This document shows, piece by piece, positions 53,474 through 62,121 of a stretch of 64,000 nt of DNA. A program made the position numbers and the translations under genes. This DNA is from Blautia parvula (lineage in GTDB: Bacteria > Bacillota > Clostridia > Lachnospirales > Lachnospiraceae), in assembly GCF_020215665.1 (NCBI RefSeq), contig NZ_CP084061.1, positions 1,054,001-1,118,000 on the forward strand. The letters are read 5' to 3'. Under the pieces are notes generated by a model. It was not told the DNA's origin and ran no database searches. It saw only the letters and a program-made list of their open reading frames with translations. Every line of letters starts with the position of its first letter. Within the stretch, counting starts at the first letter, position 1.

Positions 53474-54253
53474 CTAAAGTGCACCGTCCCATTCTCCGGC
53501 CCCGGATTCCGTACAGTACAGAATCCTATCCTGTCCATTCTCCTCCAAGACCCTGAAATGTACCAGACCGGAATATTGTTCTCTCAGCCTTTTCTCGATC
53601 TGAACCATACGGGAATCCCAGATCTCTTCATACGGCACCGGCTCAAAGCCTGCAAGCGCCGGATGATTCGTCAGGGTTTTCAGGATTCCGTACCCTATTT
53701 GGCTGTCCACCGCATTTTGGGGAACAGGCCGAAATCCAAAATCCAGATAGAGCCTGGCAGCAACCCAGGTATTTGTCTGTGTGGGTATTTTGATGGAGGG
53801 ATACCCCAGTTCTTTTAAGCGGTGCAGGGTATGGGAGATCAGGGCCTTTGCAATGCCCTTCCCCTGGTATTCCCTTTTTACCGCAACCCAGTGCAGCCAT
53901 CCGGCACCGGAAAGGTCACGTGGCTCATAGAAGGCTGTGGCTGTGGCAACCTTTTCTCCGTCAGTGGTCTCCACAAAAAACATTCGGTTCTCCAGTTCTT
54001 TTTCCTTTCCGGCATAATATCTCTTCCAGGCAGACTCTCCCTCTTCAGGAAGGATAAATTCTCTGGCGGAGGTCTCTATGGCGATCCAATCCTTTTTATC
54101 CCCCTCCCGGTAATACACATAACGGTACCCCTCAGGCAGAGGATAACAGGGAAGCTCAGCAAGACCTCTGCTCTCCAGAATCAGTTCGTAATACTTCAGA
54201 CGCATATCATGGTTATCGGGTTTTAATGTGATTCGTTCTTCTCTGTTTTCCAT
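53474..54253 (-). CDS. GNAT family N-acetyltransferase
   Basis: 259 residues (MENREERITLKPDNHDMRLK) after AAGGAGTGAGT. Acetyl-CoA motif: VAVKREYQGKGIAKALISHT, then LYLDFGFRPVP. The N-terminal third (LAELPCYPLPEGYRYVYYRE) is an extra domain seen in the larger GNATs of Clostridia. The tail past residue 215 is also extra. Substrate unknown. Confidence 0.88.
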   Translation of the reverse strand: MENREERITLKPDNHDMRLKYYELILESRGLAELPCYPLPEGYRYVYYREGDKKDWIAIETSAREFILPEEGESAWKRYYAGKEKELENRMFFVETTDGEKVATATAFYEPRDLSGAGWLHWVAVKREYQGKGIAKALISHTLHRLKELGYPSIKIPTQTNTWVAARLYLDFGFRPVPQNAVDSQIGYGILKTLTNHPALAGFEPVPYEEIWDSRMVQIEKRLREQYSGLVHFRVLEENGQDRILYCTESGAGEWDGAL

Positions 54254-54273
54254 ACTCACTCCTTGTGCGGGAA

Positions 54274-54978
54274 TCAAATGGCCTGACCGGACAAAATGCT
54301 GTCAATCAGCCTGGACGCCTCATTTCTGGTCAGAGTCTCCGGGTCAAACGCCGGCTTTACACCCTTCTGTTTTACCAGACGCATGAGAAAATCCAGCTGC
54401 TTTTTCGTGGCAGGCGGGCATTTCTTTGCGGTGCAGACCAGAGGGCACGGCTGAAAGACCTGCGGTTCCTTCTCTTCAAAATAATGTGCCATCGTCTGAT
54501 ACAGTTTGGCAGTAGCCAGCGCGTCATGATAAGCTCTGTGGGCCGCCGCATTATTGATCCGGTAATGCTCACACAGTTCTCCCAGACTTTTGGAGGGCAG
54601 ATCCCTGTGGACCGTTCTGGCAATCTTCAGCGTGTCAATGCCATCCCTTTCAAAGGTATACCCGAGAGATTCTGCGCTCCGTTTGACAAAACTGTAATCA
54701 AAGAGCACATTGTGCCCGATCAGGATATCCTGTCCGCAAAACTGCAGGAAATCAGGAATCACCTGCTCCCGGCCTCTTGCGTCTTCCACCATGTCATTGG
54801 TGATGCCGGTAATGCCGGTGATATTGGCCGGAATCGGCAGTCTGGGCTTTATAAATTCCATAAAGCGCTCCTGTACCTTTCCGTCACGCACCTTTAAGGC
54901 GCCTATCTCTATGATCTCATTTTCTTCTGGACTTAGACCGGTGGTTTCAATGTCAAAAGCTATGTACGACTTCAACAT
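54274..54978 (-). CDS. DnaQ-like 3'-5' exonuclease (PolC-type)
   Basis: 234 residues. ExoI motif FDIETTGLSPEENEI near residue 8, ExoII LIGHNVLFDYSFVKR, ExoIII-epsilon RAYHDALATAKLY (His-x4-Asp). The C-terminal 60 residues (KKQLDFLMRLVKQKG, TLTRNEASRLIDSIL) are a small helical extension with a DUF3072-like look. Probably a proofreading-like or repair exonuclease independent of a polymerase. Confidence 0.93.
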   Translation of the reverse strand: MLKSYIAFDIETTGLSPEENEIIEIGALKVRDGKVQERFMEFIKPRLPIPANITGITGITNDMVEDARGREQVIPDFLQFCGQDILIGHNVLFDYSFVKRSAESLGYTFERDGIDTLKIARTVHRDLPSKSLGELCEHYRINNAAAHRAYHDALATAKLYQTMAHYFEEKEPQVFQPCPLVCTAKKCPPATKKQLDFLMRLVKQKGVKPAFDPETLTRNEASRLIDSILSGQAI

Positions 54979-55031
54979 ATCGCTCTGTGTCTTCCTCGCT
55001 TTCTCTTATGTTTTTTCTGTTCACAGTGCTG

Positions 55032-55502
55032 TCAGGCTCTGAATTTCCAGTCATAGAGGCCTTCCGTACGCACCATGGACTGCAGCATCTCCCGCAGAGA
55101 CTCACTTTCATTGTAGACGGCGATACTCAGGGTTCCGCCGCTGATGCTTATCATGGAATTTTCCCTGGTCAGGAGAATATCAATCTGTCCCCTTCTTTTC
55201 AGAATGGTCTTTTTAATGAGCTTTACTATGGTATCGCAGTGTTTATCCTTCAGCCAGCCCTCTCTTGTACGGATGAGCGGAATATGCTCCTGCACATACA
55301 TTTCAAAAGGATAGTAGCACAACAGCTTCAGCACTATGGCGATCACCTTGTCACAGAAGATCTGAAGCTGTTTGTCCTGCATATAATACTGTTCTGCTTC
55401 TTCAAATAAGGTTCCGGCTTCATCGGGAACCCTTCTGGGCAGAAAATCAATTACCCGGTAATCCTCATTGAAAAGCTGACTCATTTTCTCGTATCTTGTC
55501 AT
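55032..55502 (-). CDS. Protein of unknown function, 156 aa
   Basis: MTRYEKMSQLFNEDYRVIDF at the N terminus, then LPRRVPDEAGTLFEEAEQYY, YPFEMYVQEHIPLIRTREGW and SISGGTLSIAVYNESESLRE. No family is recognised. The LPRRVP and FEEAEQYY patterns recur, as I recall, in Lachnospiraceae proteins always near this exonuclease, so it may be lineage-specific. Same strand as both neighbours; gap 53 bp to the exonuclease start and 42 bp to sce7726. Confidence 0.7.
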   Translation of the reverse strand: MTRYEKMSQLFNEDYRVIDFLPRRVPDEAGTLFEEAEQYYMQDKQLQIFCDKVIAIVLKLLCYYPFEMYVQEHIPLIRTREGWLKDKHCDTIVKLIKKTILKRRGQIDILLTRENSMISISGGTLSIAVYNESESLREMLQSMVRTEGLYDWKFRA

Positions 55503-55544
55503 GTAACCCCTTGCTCCTTTCAGCTTTGTAATTGTATCTCTCCC

Positions 55545-56141
55545 CTATAAGTTATGCTTTTTCTGTTTTCTGTACTCCGTTATTTTCTCCTCTATGGTGG
55601 TATAGTCCCGCTGGAACAATTCCTCGCTGATCTGCAGCGTCAGAATCTCCTGCGGAACCTTAAGCAGTATTTTGTCTATTACAAATGCCTTGCTTTTTTC
55701 CCTGTATTTCGGCATTTGGTTCAGCTCCTGTATATGGGCCAGTTCAGGGCGCCATAACAGGCCGAGTTTTCTTTTCATATCCACTTTCGGATTAGGTCCC
55801 GGCTCACGCAGAGTATAAAAATCCATAGTACCGCCCAGCTTCTCAGCCGTGAGAATCCCCCACCAGGCAGGCACATGGTCCTTTATATGGCGCGCGTGCG
55901 TGGAACCGACCACCACAAGGTTGGTATCATAATAACGGTTATAATCTCTTACCTGTCTCTGCAGCCTGACATACGTGTCCGCGTCACTTTTTATCTCAAT
56001 GCCGGCAACGGCGTCCGGCAGAACCATCACGATATCCGCACGGGACTTTCCCATCTGTTTCTCTTCTATGATTCTGATCTTTCCGTACCGCTCTTCCAGA
56101 AAATCGAACAGCGGCTCCCGGATATCCCTGTCATATAACAT
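55545..56141 (-). CDS. sce7726 family protein (nuclease-like fold)
   Basis: 198 residues. The sce7726 family shows as LFDFLEERYGKIRIIEEKQM, GKSRADIVMVLPDAVAGIEI and KSDADTYVRLQRQVRDYNRY, with D-x(n)-E-x-K (ADIVM ... GIEIKSD) resembling a PD-(D/E)XK catalytic set. Function is not established; a restriction-like nuclease fold is suspected. It begins 3 bp from the DUF4003 gene's stop. Confidence 0.85.
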   Translation of the reverse strand: MLYDRDIREPLFDFLEERYGKIRIIEEKQMGKSRADIVMVLPDAVAGIEIKSDADTYVRLQRQVRDYNRYYDTNLVVVGSTHARHIKDHVPAWWGILTAEKLGGTMDFYTLREPGPNPKVDMKRKLGLLWRPELAHIQELNQMPKYREKSKAFVIDKILLKVPQEILTLQISEELFQRDYTTIEEKITEYRKQKKHNL

Positions 56142-56143
56142 GA

Positions 56144-57133
56144 TCAGGAGCCTGAAGAGGACGCCGCCGCGGCTGCACTTGCTGCTGCCGCAGACGCGCA
56201 GATAGCAGCCTGCTGGGCAATGACCAGTGCCACCACACCGTTTAATGCCGCAGTCTGCATGGAATGCAGGTCAGGAACATAGTCACAGGATGCCATCATA
56301 CCGGCATACATAAGCCTCTGCCTGGAGCCTACACCGAAGGCCCCGAAGCCTTTCTGCCCTTTCAGGAAGGCTTCCGCATCTGTGATATCCTGTATCAGTA
56401 AATTCCTGTCCACATCCAGAAGGGTCAGAACACCCAGCGTTGCCAGTTCATAGCCTGTACCGTATTTCAGTCCCCGCGCTTTCAGTGCGTCAAAGATTTC
56501 CAGGGCTTTTCTGCATTTCTGTTCCGCGGCCCCCTCACCAAGTGCCAGAATATGACTCAGAGACTGCACCGAATTCCCGGAGAAAAAGTAGGGTTTCAAT
56601 ATGGAATAGCACTGCTCCATCTCCCTTTCGATACAGGAGTCATCCAGCTCGGACATGGCAAGAAGAGCGGCAAATGCACTGTCCTCCCCGGAAGTGAGGA
56701 AGGGATGGGCAGTTTTCATGCGGTTGTAAATACTGCTTGTTTTGTTTATGATCTCATCATATCCGGAAGGCTCTGCCATCTCCGCAATAGTGGCTGCTGC
56801 CACAGTCAGATATTCGGAGCCCCAGAAAAATTCTTTTAACTTCCCGTATAGTTCCAGCATCTGCGCCATCATAAGCCCGGCATCTGCATTAAGAGAAAGC
56901 ATGGCAATGACAGCCAGCCTGGAAACACCTCTGAAATTGGAGAATACTCCGGTATTGGTCTTTAAAATATCGCGGCACTCCATCAGGCGCTGTGTATCCG
57001 CACGGACACCTCTTGCCGTCAGGATTCCGGAACACATGGGATAGACATAGGCGCTCTCCCAGGCAAATGCAGATTTTATAATATCCCTGTTTTCAACAAA
57101 CAATTCACAGCGTTTTCTCAATTCTTCTCTCAT
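56144..57133 (-). CDS. DUF4003 family protein
   Basis: 329 residues, all-helical (LRKRCELFVENRDIIKSAFA at the start, RDILKTNTGVFSNFRGVSRL, LMMAQMLELYGKLKEFFWGS). The pattern matches DUF4003, found in Firmicutes with no known role. The end is a run of alanines (ASAAAASAAAAASSSGS). Start overlaps the DUF89 stop by 4 bases. Confidence 0.85.
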   Translation of the reverse strand: MREELRKRCELFVENRDIIKSAFAWESAYVYPMCSGILTARGVRADTQRLMECRDILKTNTGVFSNFRGVSRLAVIAMLSLNADAGLMMAQMLELYGKLKEFFWGSEYLTVAAATIAEMAEPSGYDEIINKTSSIYNRMKTAHPFLTSGEDSAFAALLAMSELDDSCIEREMEQCYSILKPYFFSGNSVQSLSHILALGEGAAEQKCRKALEIFDALKARGLKYGTGYELATLGVLTLLDVDRNLLIQDITDAEAFLKGQKGFGAFGVGSRQRLMYAGMMASCDYVPDLHSMQTAALNGVVALVIAQQAAICASAAAASAAAAASSSGS

Positions 57134-58032
57134 GACCCATCCCTCCCAAGGCTTCTGTCATTGACAAACACACCTTTATACTGCTCCAGACCGAATCTGT
57201 TTACGAACCAGGAACATTTGCAGAGAAACATATAGTAAATATTCAGCCCGCTGTTATTCAGAGTCTCAAAATTACCCTGGCCTTTAGAAAGGATCACGTC
57301 TGCATGACGAATCAAATCTCGGGCCTCATCCGAAATATCCTTCAGGCTTGTGCCCGCTATTTTCGTGCCGTTGCCCATGACAGGCACAAGATCCGCAAGC
57401 CCGGTCATTTCGGCATCCTCTATGGTGGCATCATTGATGACCGGTTCTCCCCGCACGATGACCGTGATATGTATCTGCGGATACTTCTTCATGAGCTGTT
57501 CGATCAGAAGCTTGTCAAGAACAATCTCACCACAGTTATCTGTGAGATATACCAGGTTTTCTGCAGTTTTCATCTGCTCTGTGAAGCGGCTGTATTCAAC
57601 AGGGTCCAGGGTCTCCTCCTCGGCTTTTGCTATCAGTTCCCGCAGTTTTTCATCGCTGACACTTCCCATGGCTCCAAAATCAATGTAATTTCCCACCCTG
57701 GCATACAAAATTGCATGGTACACAGGGTCTTCTGCCTGAATGATCCGGCTGCGTATTCTTTCCTCTGCCTCCAGCATCATTTGGTTGTACTCTTTTTTCA
57801 ACTGTTCAAAACTGTAGGCATGTCCGAAATATTTCTCATGGAGCACATTGATTTTTGCTATGAGAACCGGTGCAGTATCCTCCGGTCCGGCTGCGCCGAT
57901 GATCTGAAACACCTCCCTCATGTAAGCGGATTTGATCTCCTCTGAAGCTGTGTCCTTAAGATTTTCCATCTGGCGTGTGATCAGACAGCTCATACACTGG
58001 GCGCTTAACTTTACATTTGTAGATATTTTCAT
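57130..58032 (-). CDS. DUF89 / ARMT1-like damage-control phosphatase family protein
   Basis: 300 residues. The family motifs are LVYLTDNCGEIVLDKLLIEQ (metal-binding DN), VIVRGEPVINDATIEDAE and DVILSKGQGNFETLN. The N-terminal cysteines (QCMSCLITRQ) are also typical. DUF89 proteins are metal-dependent phosphatases acting on damaged phosphometabolites. It overlaps DUF4003 (ATGA), suggesting a coupled pair. Confidence 0.9.
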   Translation of the reverse strand: MKISTNVKLSAQCMSCLITRQMENLKDTASEEIKSAYMREVFQIIGAAGPEDTAPVLIAKINVLHEKYFGHAYSFEQLKKEYNQMMLEAEERIRSRIIQAEDPVYHAILYARVGNYIDFGAMGSVSDEKLRELIAKAEEETLDPVEYSRFTEQMKTAENLVYLTDNCGEIVLDKLLIEQLMKKYPQIHITVIVRGEPVINDATIEDAEMTGLADLVPVMGNGTKIAGTSLKDISDEARDLIRHADVILSKGQGNFETLNNSGLNIYYMFLCKCSWFVNRFGLEQYKGVFVNDRSLGRDGS

Positions 58033-58090
58033 AGTATCTCCGTTTCTATCTGCAGGATATAAATCCTTGTTGGTTTTTCATTGATATACG

Positions 58091-58226
58091 GTAACTATTC
58101 AGCCAGCTGAATAGTTACGGGTATTCGCCCATTAAAAATCGCTTCGCGATGGGGCGAATACCTGCCGCCACTACTCTTTTGCACGGTCAGCGCAGTAAAT
58201 GCGCAGACCTGACTGAACAGTTACGA
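58091..58226. repeat. Composite palindromic intergenic repeat
   Basis: The segment holds a perfect hairpin GTAACTATTCAGC/GCTGAATAGTTAC (58091-58118). Next is GTATTCGCCC (58121-58130) with GGGCGAATAC (58152-58161) enclosing ATCGCTTCGCGAT. After that come GCGCAGTAAATGCGC and GACTGAACAGTTACG. The related CTGAAYAGTTACG ends on both sides suggest one mobile or dispersed unit of about 135 bp. It fills the upstream region of the DUF89 gene. Confidence 0.7.
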
Positions 58227-58308
58227 CTACGTTCTTATTATACCCTATTGTATGGCGATTTCCAATAGTAAAAAGAATCCGGTTACGACGCACATGGAAA
58301 ACAGAGAC

Positions 58309-58350
58309 AAAAAAAGCAGGGCATTTTTATGCAAATGCCTCTGCTTTTTA
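58309..58350. terminator. Terminator after the alpha/beta hydrolase gene
   Basis: AAAAAGCAG-GGCATTT pairs with AAATGCC-CTGCTTTTT around TTATGC; A and T runs on both sides, so it can serve both strands. It lies about 60 bp beyond the hydrolase stop. Confidence 0.8.
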
Positions 58351-58411
58351 AGAGGGAAACGGCCGCAGGCGGCTGCGCTTTGGCGGAGAGTCAGGCAGGC
58401 CGGACTCTTTG

Positions 58412-59143
58412 TCATGGTGCATCCGATGCTTCAAAAAATTCCAGAATATAAGAAGCAGTTGTATCCCACTGTTCCTCCCTTGAAATCTCTGCCGTGTTAT
58501 CTTTTTTCTGCTCCCCGTAATTACCGAAACCTGCGTGGTTAGCTCCCTGAATTATGATCTCACTGCAGATTTCCGCGTCTTTGATGGAGTCCTTGTACTT
58601 CTCCCGGTTCAGAACTCCGTCCATGCTGCCGTAGATGGACAGGACCGGCAGGGCGGACAGGGTATCTGTGGGATAAGCAGCCAGCAGAACCAGCCCTTTT
58701 AAAGAATCCTCATGCTTCTGTGCATAGGAGGAAGCCATGGCACCGCCCAGAGAATGTCCGCCAATATACCAGCGTTCCATATCCGGAAAATCCCGGATCA
58801 CCCTGTCTGCTGCGCCGGAATCAAAAACTGCCAGATGAAAAGGCATCTTTACCAGAACACAGCAGACGTCTTTCTGCGCAATTTTGTCAAGCAGCGGCGC
58901 ATAGCTTTCGGCCTCCACCAGTCCGCCGGGATAAAAGATAAAACCTGTGCTGCTGTTTTTATCTCCGTATACAATGTAATCTTCTGAATCGGCAGATACT
59001 GCCTCTGCCTGATACGCCTTCGCATGGTAATAATCAGAAACATAGACAAAAAAGCATAGGACCATGAGCAGCACTGCAGTCAACAGACTGAGAAGTATTT
59101 TTTTCCATAACGGCCGGGGCCTTTTTTTATGCTGCATTTTCAC
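58412..59143 (-). CDS. Alpha/beta hydrolase, membrane-anchored
   Basis: 243 residues. An N-terminal membrane segment (LLSLLTAVLLMVLCFFVYVS) is followed by the hydrolase fold. The nucleophile elbow is WYIGGHSLGGAMASSYAQ (G-H-S-L-G), the acid is probably in VLSIYGSMDGV, and the His near IIQGANHAGFGNYG. The family includes small carboxylesterases and dienelactone-hydrolase-like enzymes. Substrate unknown. Confidence 0.88.
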   Translation of the reverse strand: MKMQHKKRPRPLWKKILLSLLTAVLLMVLCFFVYVSDYYHAKAYQAEAVSADSEDYIVYGDKNSSTGFIFYPGGLVEAESYAPLLDKIAQKDVCCVLVKMPFHLAVFDSGAADRVIRDFPDMERWYIGGHSLGGAMASSYAQKHEDSLKGLVLLAAYPTDTLSALPVLSIYGSMDGVLNREKYKDSIKDAEICSEIIIQGANHAGFGNYGEQKKDNTAEISREEQWDTTASYILEFFEASDAP

Positions 59144-59179
59144 TCTCCGATTTTAATAATTTTTGTTGATATGCCGGAC

Positions 59180-61192
59180 TCAGAACGTCCAGAAGGTATT
59201 GCCCAATGCAGTGGCGTCATCAAATCCAGACAGAACGATAAGTCCGTTTTGAGAACAGTCAAAGGTCAGCGTGTACTGCTGCCCGCGGAATACTGCAGTT
59301 GCGGAATCTGTCTCCTCAAAGACTGCTATATTGTCCATGAAGATCTGCTGATTCCCTTCCCCTTCTGTATATCTGTAAATGGAAAAATAAAAACTGTAGT
59401 CATTGATTCCAGTGATTTTTATGGTGGAATATTCTCCGTCGTTGGAATTTCTGTAATCTCCGTCAGCAGGCATGTATTGGGTCGTGACAGGCGCGAAGTC
59501 GCCCTGCGGCCAGTTCAGCCAGAACCACGAGCTTATGGTATCCCCTGCTATATCAAAACCTATGATTATATTTTCCGAATCAGATATGTACTCTTTGTGG
59601 TCCGGATTACTATCACCCATATTTCGGTAACCGCTCTGCAGAAGTCCGGCTTCCGCTTCCTTGTAGGGCTGCCCGCAGTAAAATCCCTCCATACTGACAC
59701 TGCTGTTATTATCGCATTCGATCGTAATGGGGGTGCGGCCTCCGATTCCTTCTGTATCAGAATGCCACTCAACCTGAATGCCGTCTCCTTCATACCGCTG
59801 ACCTGATTCACCAAACAGCATAGCCTGTGTTTGATGAAGTCCCAGATTCTGTGCCATGGAAGGCAGAGAATCCCGATTCATAAATCCGCTCAGTTCCGTG
59901 CGTTCCTCCTTTGTGGAAGCCGGATCTGCCGCCGGTGTTTCAGTGGGCCCTTCTTCCTGTTCGGGTTCGACAGGCGTATCTGCCTTTTCCTTTGTATCTG
60001 TGACGGGATTGACCGTACTAGTTCCCTTGACCACCTTCTCTTTTTTGTCTTTTTCCTCATTGCCGGCGGGTGTATCTTCATCCCTGTCAACGCCGCTGTC
60101 AGTGGTGGCTTCCGTATCCGCATCTTTCTTTTTTTCACCGGAGTCTTTTAAGGAACAGCCGGTAAATACATTCGATGTAACTAAAATGATGGTAAAGCAG
60201 ATAACAGGAAGGATTCCCCGTTTCATTTTTCCTGCCTTCATAATATTTACCATCCTTTTTTTGAATGTGAGAAGGCCGTCATTCAGACTGGTGGACAGCT
60301 CATAGGAAGGTCTGCCCAGTGCTGCTGTCTTCAGAAGCAATTGGTTATACCGAAGCTTATCCTCACGGTTCCTGCCTTTCATGACTTTCTCATCACATAT
60401 AAACTCTATATCACGCTCCGCCTCTTTTTTCATAAAGTAAACTGCCGGATTGAACCAATAAACCGTTGTTATGCATATCATGAGCAGTTTATACCACAGA
60501 TCCCGGCTGCGGTAGTGGCATAGCTCATGCCGGAAGATCATTTCACATTCCTCTTTTGAATACTCCCGTACAGGGAGATAGAGAAAGGTATTCCTGATCC
60601 CTGCCAAAAGCGGCCCGGAAAGCCTGCTGTTTGCCACAAGCTTCGGTGCTTTTTTCAGATGCATTTCTTTACACAGTTTATCATATTCAGCGATCCTCTC
60701 ACGGTTCGTAAAAGGAATCCTCCAGCGGCGCAGGTACTGTCTTCCTGCTCTCAAAACAAACACTTTATATACCGCTGCTGTGCAAATACCCGCTCCCCAG
60801 ATAATTGCCATGATCCATGCCACGGTATCCATAGTTATATTCTCCTGTCCCGTGCTGCCCTGCAGGTCTGCATTTTTGTCCGTATCCTTCTGCAGATCAC
60901 TGCTGCTTTTCGCGGTGTCTGCAGGAGACTGCAGATTCTCCGCGCCGGACGTATTCGTACTCCTGCTTGCTTCTGCCCGGACAATTTGTTTTGGTACTTC
61001 TATATTCAGTCCTGCGGCAGGAGATGGAAACCTGACCGGAATGAGAAGAAATACGGAAACAAACAGCCAGATAAGATATTTCCACCTGGAGGAATATTTC
61101 CTATCCAGCAGTCTTGATACTGCCAGCACAATAAAAATGATGAAAGCTGACAAAACATTCACTTTAATTATGTGCAGCATAAACTCTGCCAT
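59180..61192 (-). CDS. M56 family metallopeptidase (BlaR1-like sensor)
   Basis: 670 residues. N-terminal membrane helices (VLSAFIIFIVLAVSRLLDRK, YLIWLFVSVFLLIPVRF), then the zinc site HELCH in MIFRHELCHYRSRDLWYKL, then a further helix (GILPVICFTIILVTSNVFTG). A long Thr/Glu/Asp-rich linker follows. The extracellular C-terminal domain of about 250 residues has no clear penicillin-binding motif, so the ligand may not be a beta-lactam. It is coupled with the BlaI repressor (3-bp gap). Confidence 0.9.
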   Translation of the reverse strand: MAEFMLHIIKVNVLSAFIIFIVLAVSRLLDRKYSSRWKYLIWLFVSVFLLIPVRFPSPAAGLNIEVPKQIVRAEASRSTNTSGAENLQSPADTAKSSSDLQKDTDKNADLQGSTGQENITMDTVAWIMAIIWGAGICTAAVYKVFVLRAGRQYLRRWRIPFTNRERIAEYDKLCKEMHLKKAPKLVANSRLSGPLLAGIRNTFLYLPVREYSKEECEMIFRHELCHYRSRDLWYKLLMICITTVYWFNPAVYFMKKEAERDIEFICDEKVMKGRNREDKLRYNQLLLKTAALGRPSYELSTSLNDGLLTFKKRMVNIMKAGKMKRGILPVICFTIILVTSNVFTGCSLKDSGEKKKDADTEATTDSGVDRDEDTPAGNEEKDKKEKVVKGTSTVNPVTDTKEKADTPVEPEQEEGPTETPAADPASTKEERTELSGFMNRDSLPSMAQNLGLHQTQAMLFGESGQRYEGDGIQVEWHSDTEGIGGRTPITIECDNNSSVSMEGFYCGQPYKEAEAGLLQSGYRNMGDSNPDHKEYISDSENIIIGFDIAGDTISSWFWLNWPQGDFAPVTTQYMPADGDYRNSNDGEYSTIKITGINDYSFYFSIYRYTEGEGNQQIFMDNIAVFEETDSATAVFRGQQYTLTFDCSQNGLIVLSGFDDATALGNTFWTF

Positions 61193-61195
61193 AGA

Positions 61196-61585
61196 CTATT
61201 CCCCCTTCCGCTCCAGTTCCTTCAGGAACTCCTCCAGTTCCTGTATATCTTCCTCGTGAATCTGTTTTCCCTGATAAAGAGACGCCACAAAGTTCTTCAG
61301 CGAATTTCCATACAATTTTTCCAGCACGCTTTTCCCTTCCTGCTGCTGGTATTCGCTCTGCGTCACAACCGCGCTGTAGAGATTTGTCTTCCCTTCCCTT
61401 TTTACAGAGACAAACTTCTTACTTTCAAGCCGGGTGAGCATGGACAGGATCGTGGTGGGTGCCAGTTCTTTTTTCTGGTTTACAAAAGCCTCCACCTCCA
61501 GCCGGGTCATATCCGGATGACCGTTCCACAAAGCAAGCATCACATCCAGCTCCGAATCAGGCAGTTTCTGAATACGCTTTTTCAT
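61196..61585 (-). CDS. BlaI/MecI/CopY family repressor
   Basis: 129 residues, MKKRIQKLPDSELDVMLALW then NGHPDMTRLEVEAFVNQKKE and LAPTTILSMLTRLESKKFVS, the winged helix of BlaI. The cleavage/dimer part follows (LEKLYGNSLKNFVASLYQGK). With M56 it forms a proteolysis-relieved repression system. A palindrome upstream is a likely operator. Confidence 0.95.
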   Translation of the reverse strand: MKKRIQKLPDSELDVMLALWNGHPDMTRLEVEAFVNQKKELAPTTILSMLTRLESKKFVSVKREGKTNLYSAVVTQSEYQQQEGKSVLEKLYGNSLKNFVASLYQGKQIHEEDIQELEEFLKELERKGE

Positions 61586-61621
61586 CTTATCACCTCCTGT
61601 ACTGTCTGCAGATACCGAATC

Positions 61622-61663
61622 ATTATATTCCGGTCAGGTTACAGAGTTTTTCTACAATTGTAG
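61622..61663 (-). promoter_or_regulatory. BlaI promoter and operator
   Basis: Minus-strand -10 TATAAT (61622-61627) with the palindrome CTACAATTGTAG (61652-61663) at the -35 side. The TACA-N2-TGTA pattern is that of BlaI/MecI/CopY operators. A looser TTACATTAGTAGTAG follows at about 61680. Confidence 0.65.
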
Positions 61664-61741
61664 TACCTGATTTTATTTTACATTAGTAGTAGATAAATGT
61701 CAATCATCTTTTGGAGGATTCATATCCCGTGCGACAGAATA

Positions 61742-61770
61742 TTGACAGTATAACCCTGACTGTTTATAAT
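61742..61770 (+). promoter_or_regulatory. Strong promoter ahead of the MATE leader
   Basis: TTGACA (61742-61747), 17 bp, TATAAT (61765-61770), a consensus sigma-A promoter. It lies 350 bp before the MATE start, much more than needed for a simple leader. Confidence 0.8.
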
Positions 61771-61925
61771 GAGGTAAAAGGATGAACAGAAAGGGTGGGC
61801 ACAATGAAGTTATATGGGAAATTCTGTATTGACAACAGCTCCGAACAATTGTATATAACAAAACATTGTGCGGAGCCTGATAGAGTATTTATGATATTAT
61901 AAAAGGCAGATTCCAAAACAGATTC

Positions 61926-61997
61926 ATGATTTGGGATTTGTTTTTGTATGCGATTTGGGCAGGAGGCAATGTTTTGTCTGCTGCCTTTTGTATTTGA
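61926..61997 (+). CDS. Possible leader peptide (23 aa)
   Basis: ATG ... TGA encoding MIWDLFLYAIWAGGNVLSAA then FCI. It is hydrophobic, with two tryptophans, and spans the first hairpin of the leader. Its ribosome site is weak (AAAGGCAG, rather far). A second short ORF (61804-61902, MKLYGKFCIDNSSEQLYITK and 12 more) lies before it and has a better GGGTGG site. Either could be translated as a sensor for ribosome-targeting drugs; neither is proven. Confidence 0.35.
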   Translation: MIWDLFLYAIWAGGNVLSAAFCI

Positions 61998-62055
61998 ACT
62001 GTTATTGTTATACAAGCAGAGGGAGCACATTACCGTGGCTGCCCTCTGTTTTTTT
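61958..62055 (+). terminator. Two terminator-like hairpins in the MATE leader (attenuator)
   Basis: The first stem is GGCAG/CTGCC (61958-61985), followed by TTTTGTATTTG. The second is CAGAGGG (62017-62023) with CCCTCTG (62042-62048), directly followed by TTTTTTT (62049-62055), a textbook intrinsic terminator. It lies between promoter and gene on the same strand, so transcription would normally stop before the exporter unless the hairpin is prevented. Confidence 0.75.
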
Positions 62056-62121
62056 ATTATGCATGTTCCGGTGCCGGGAAAAGGCATGCCGGACTTATCT
62101 ATGAAAGGAAGAAATGATTTG

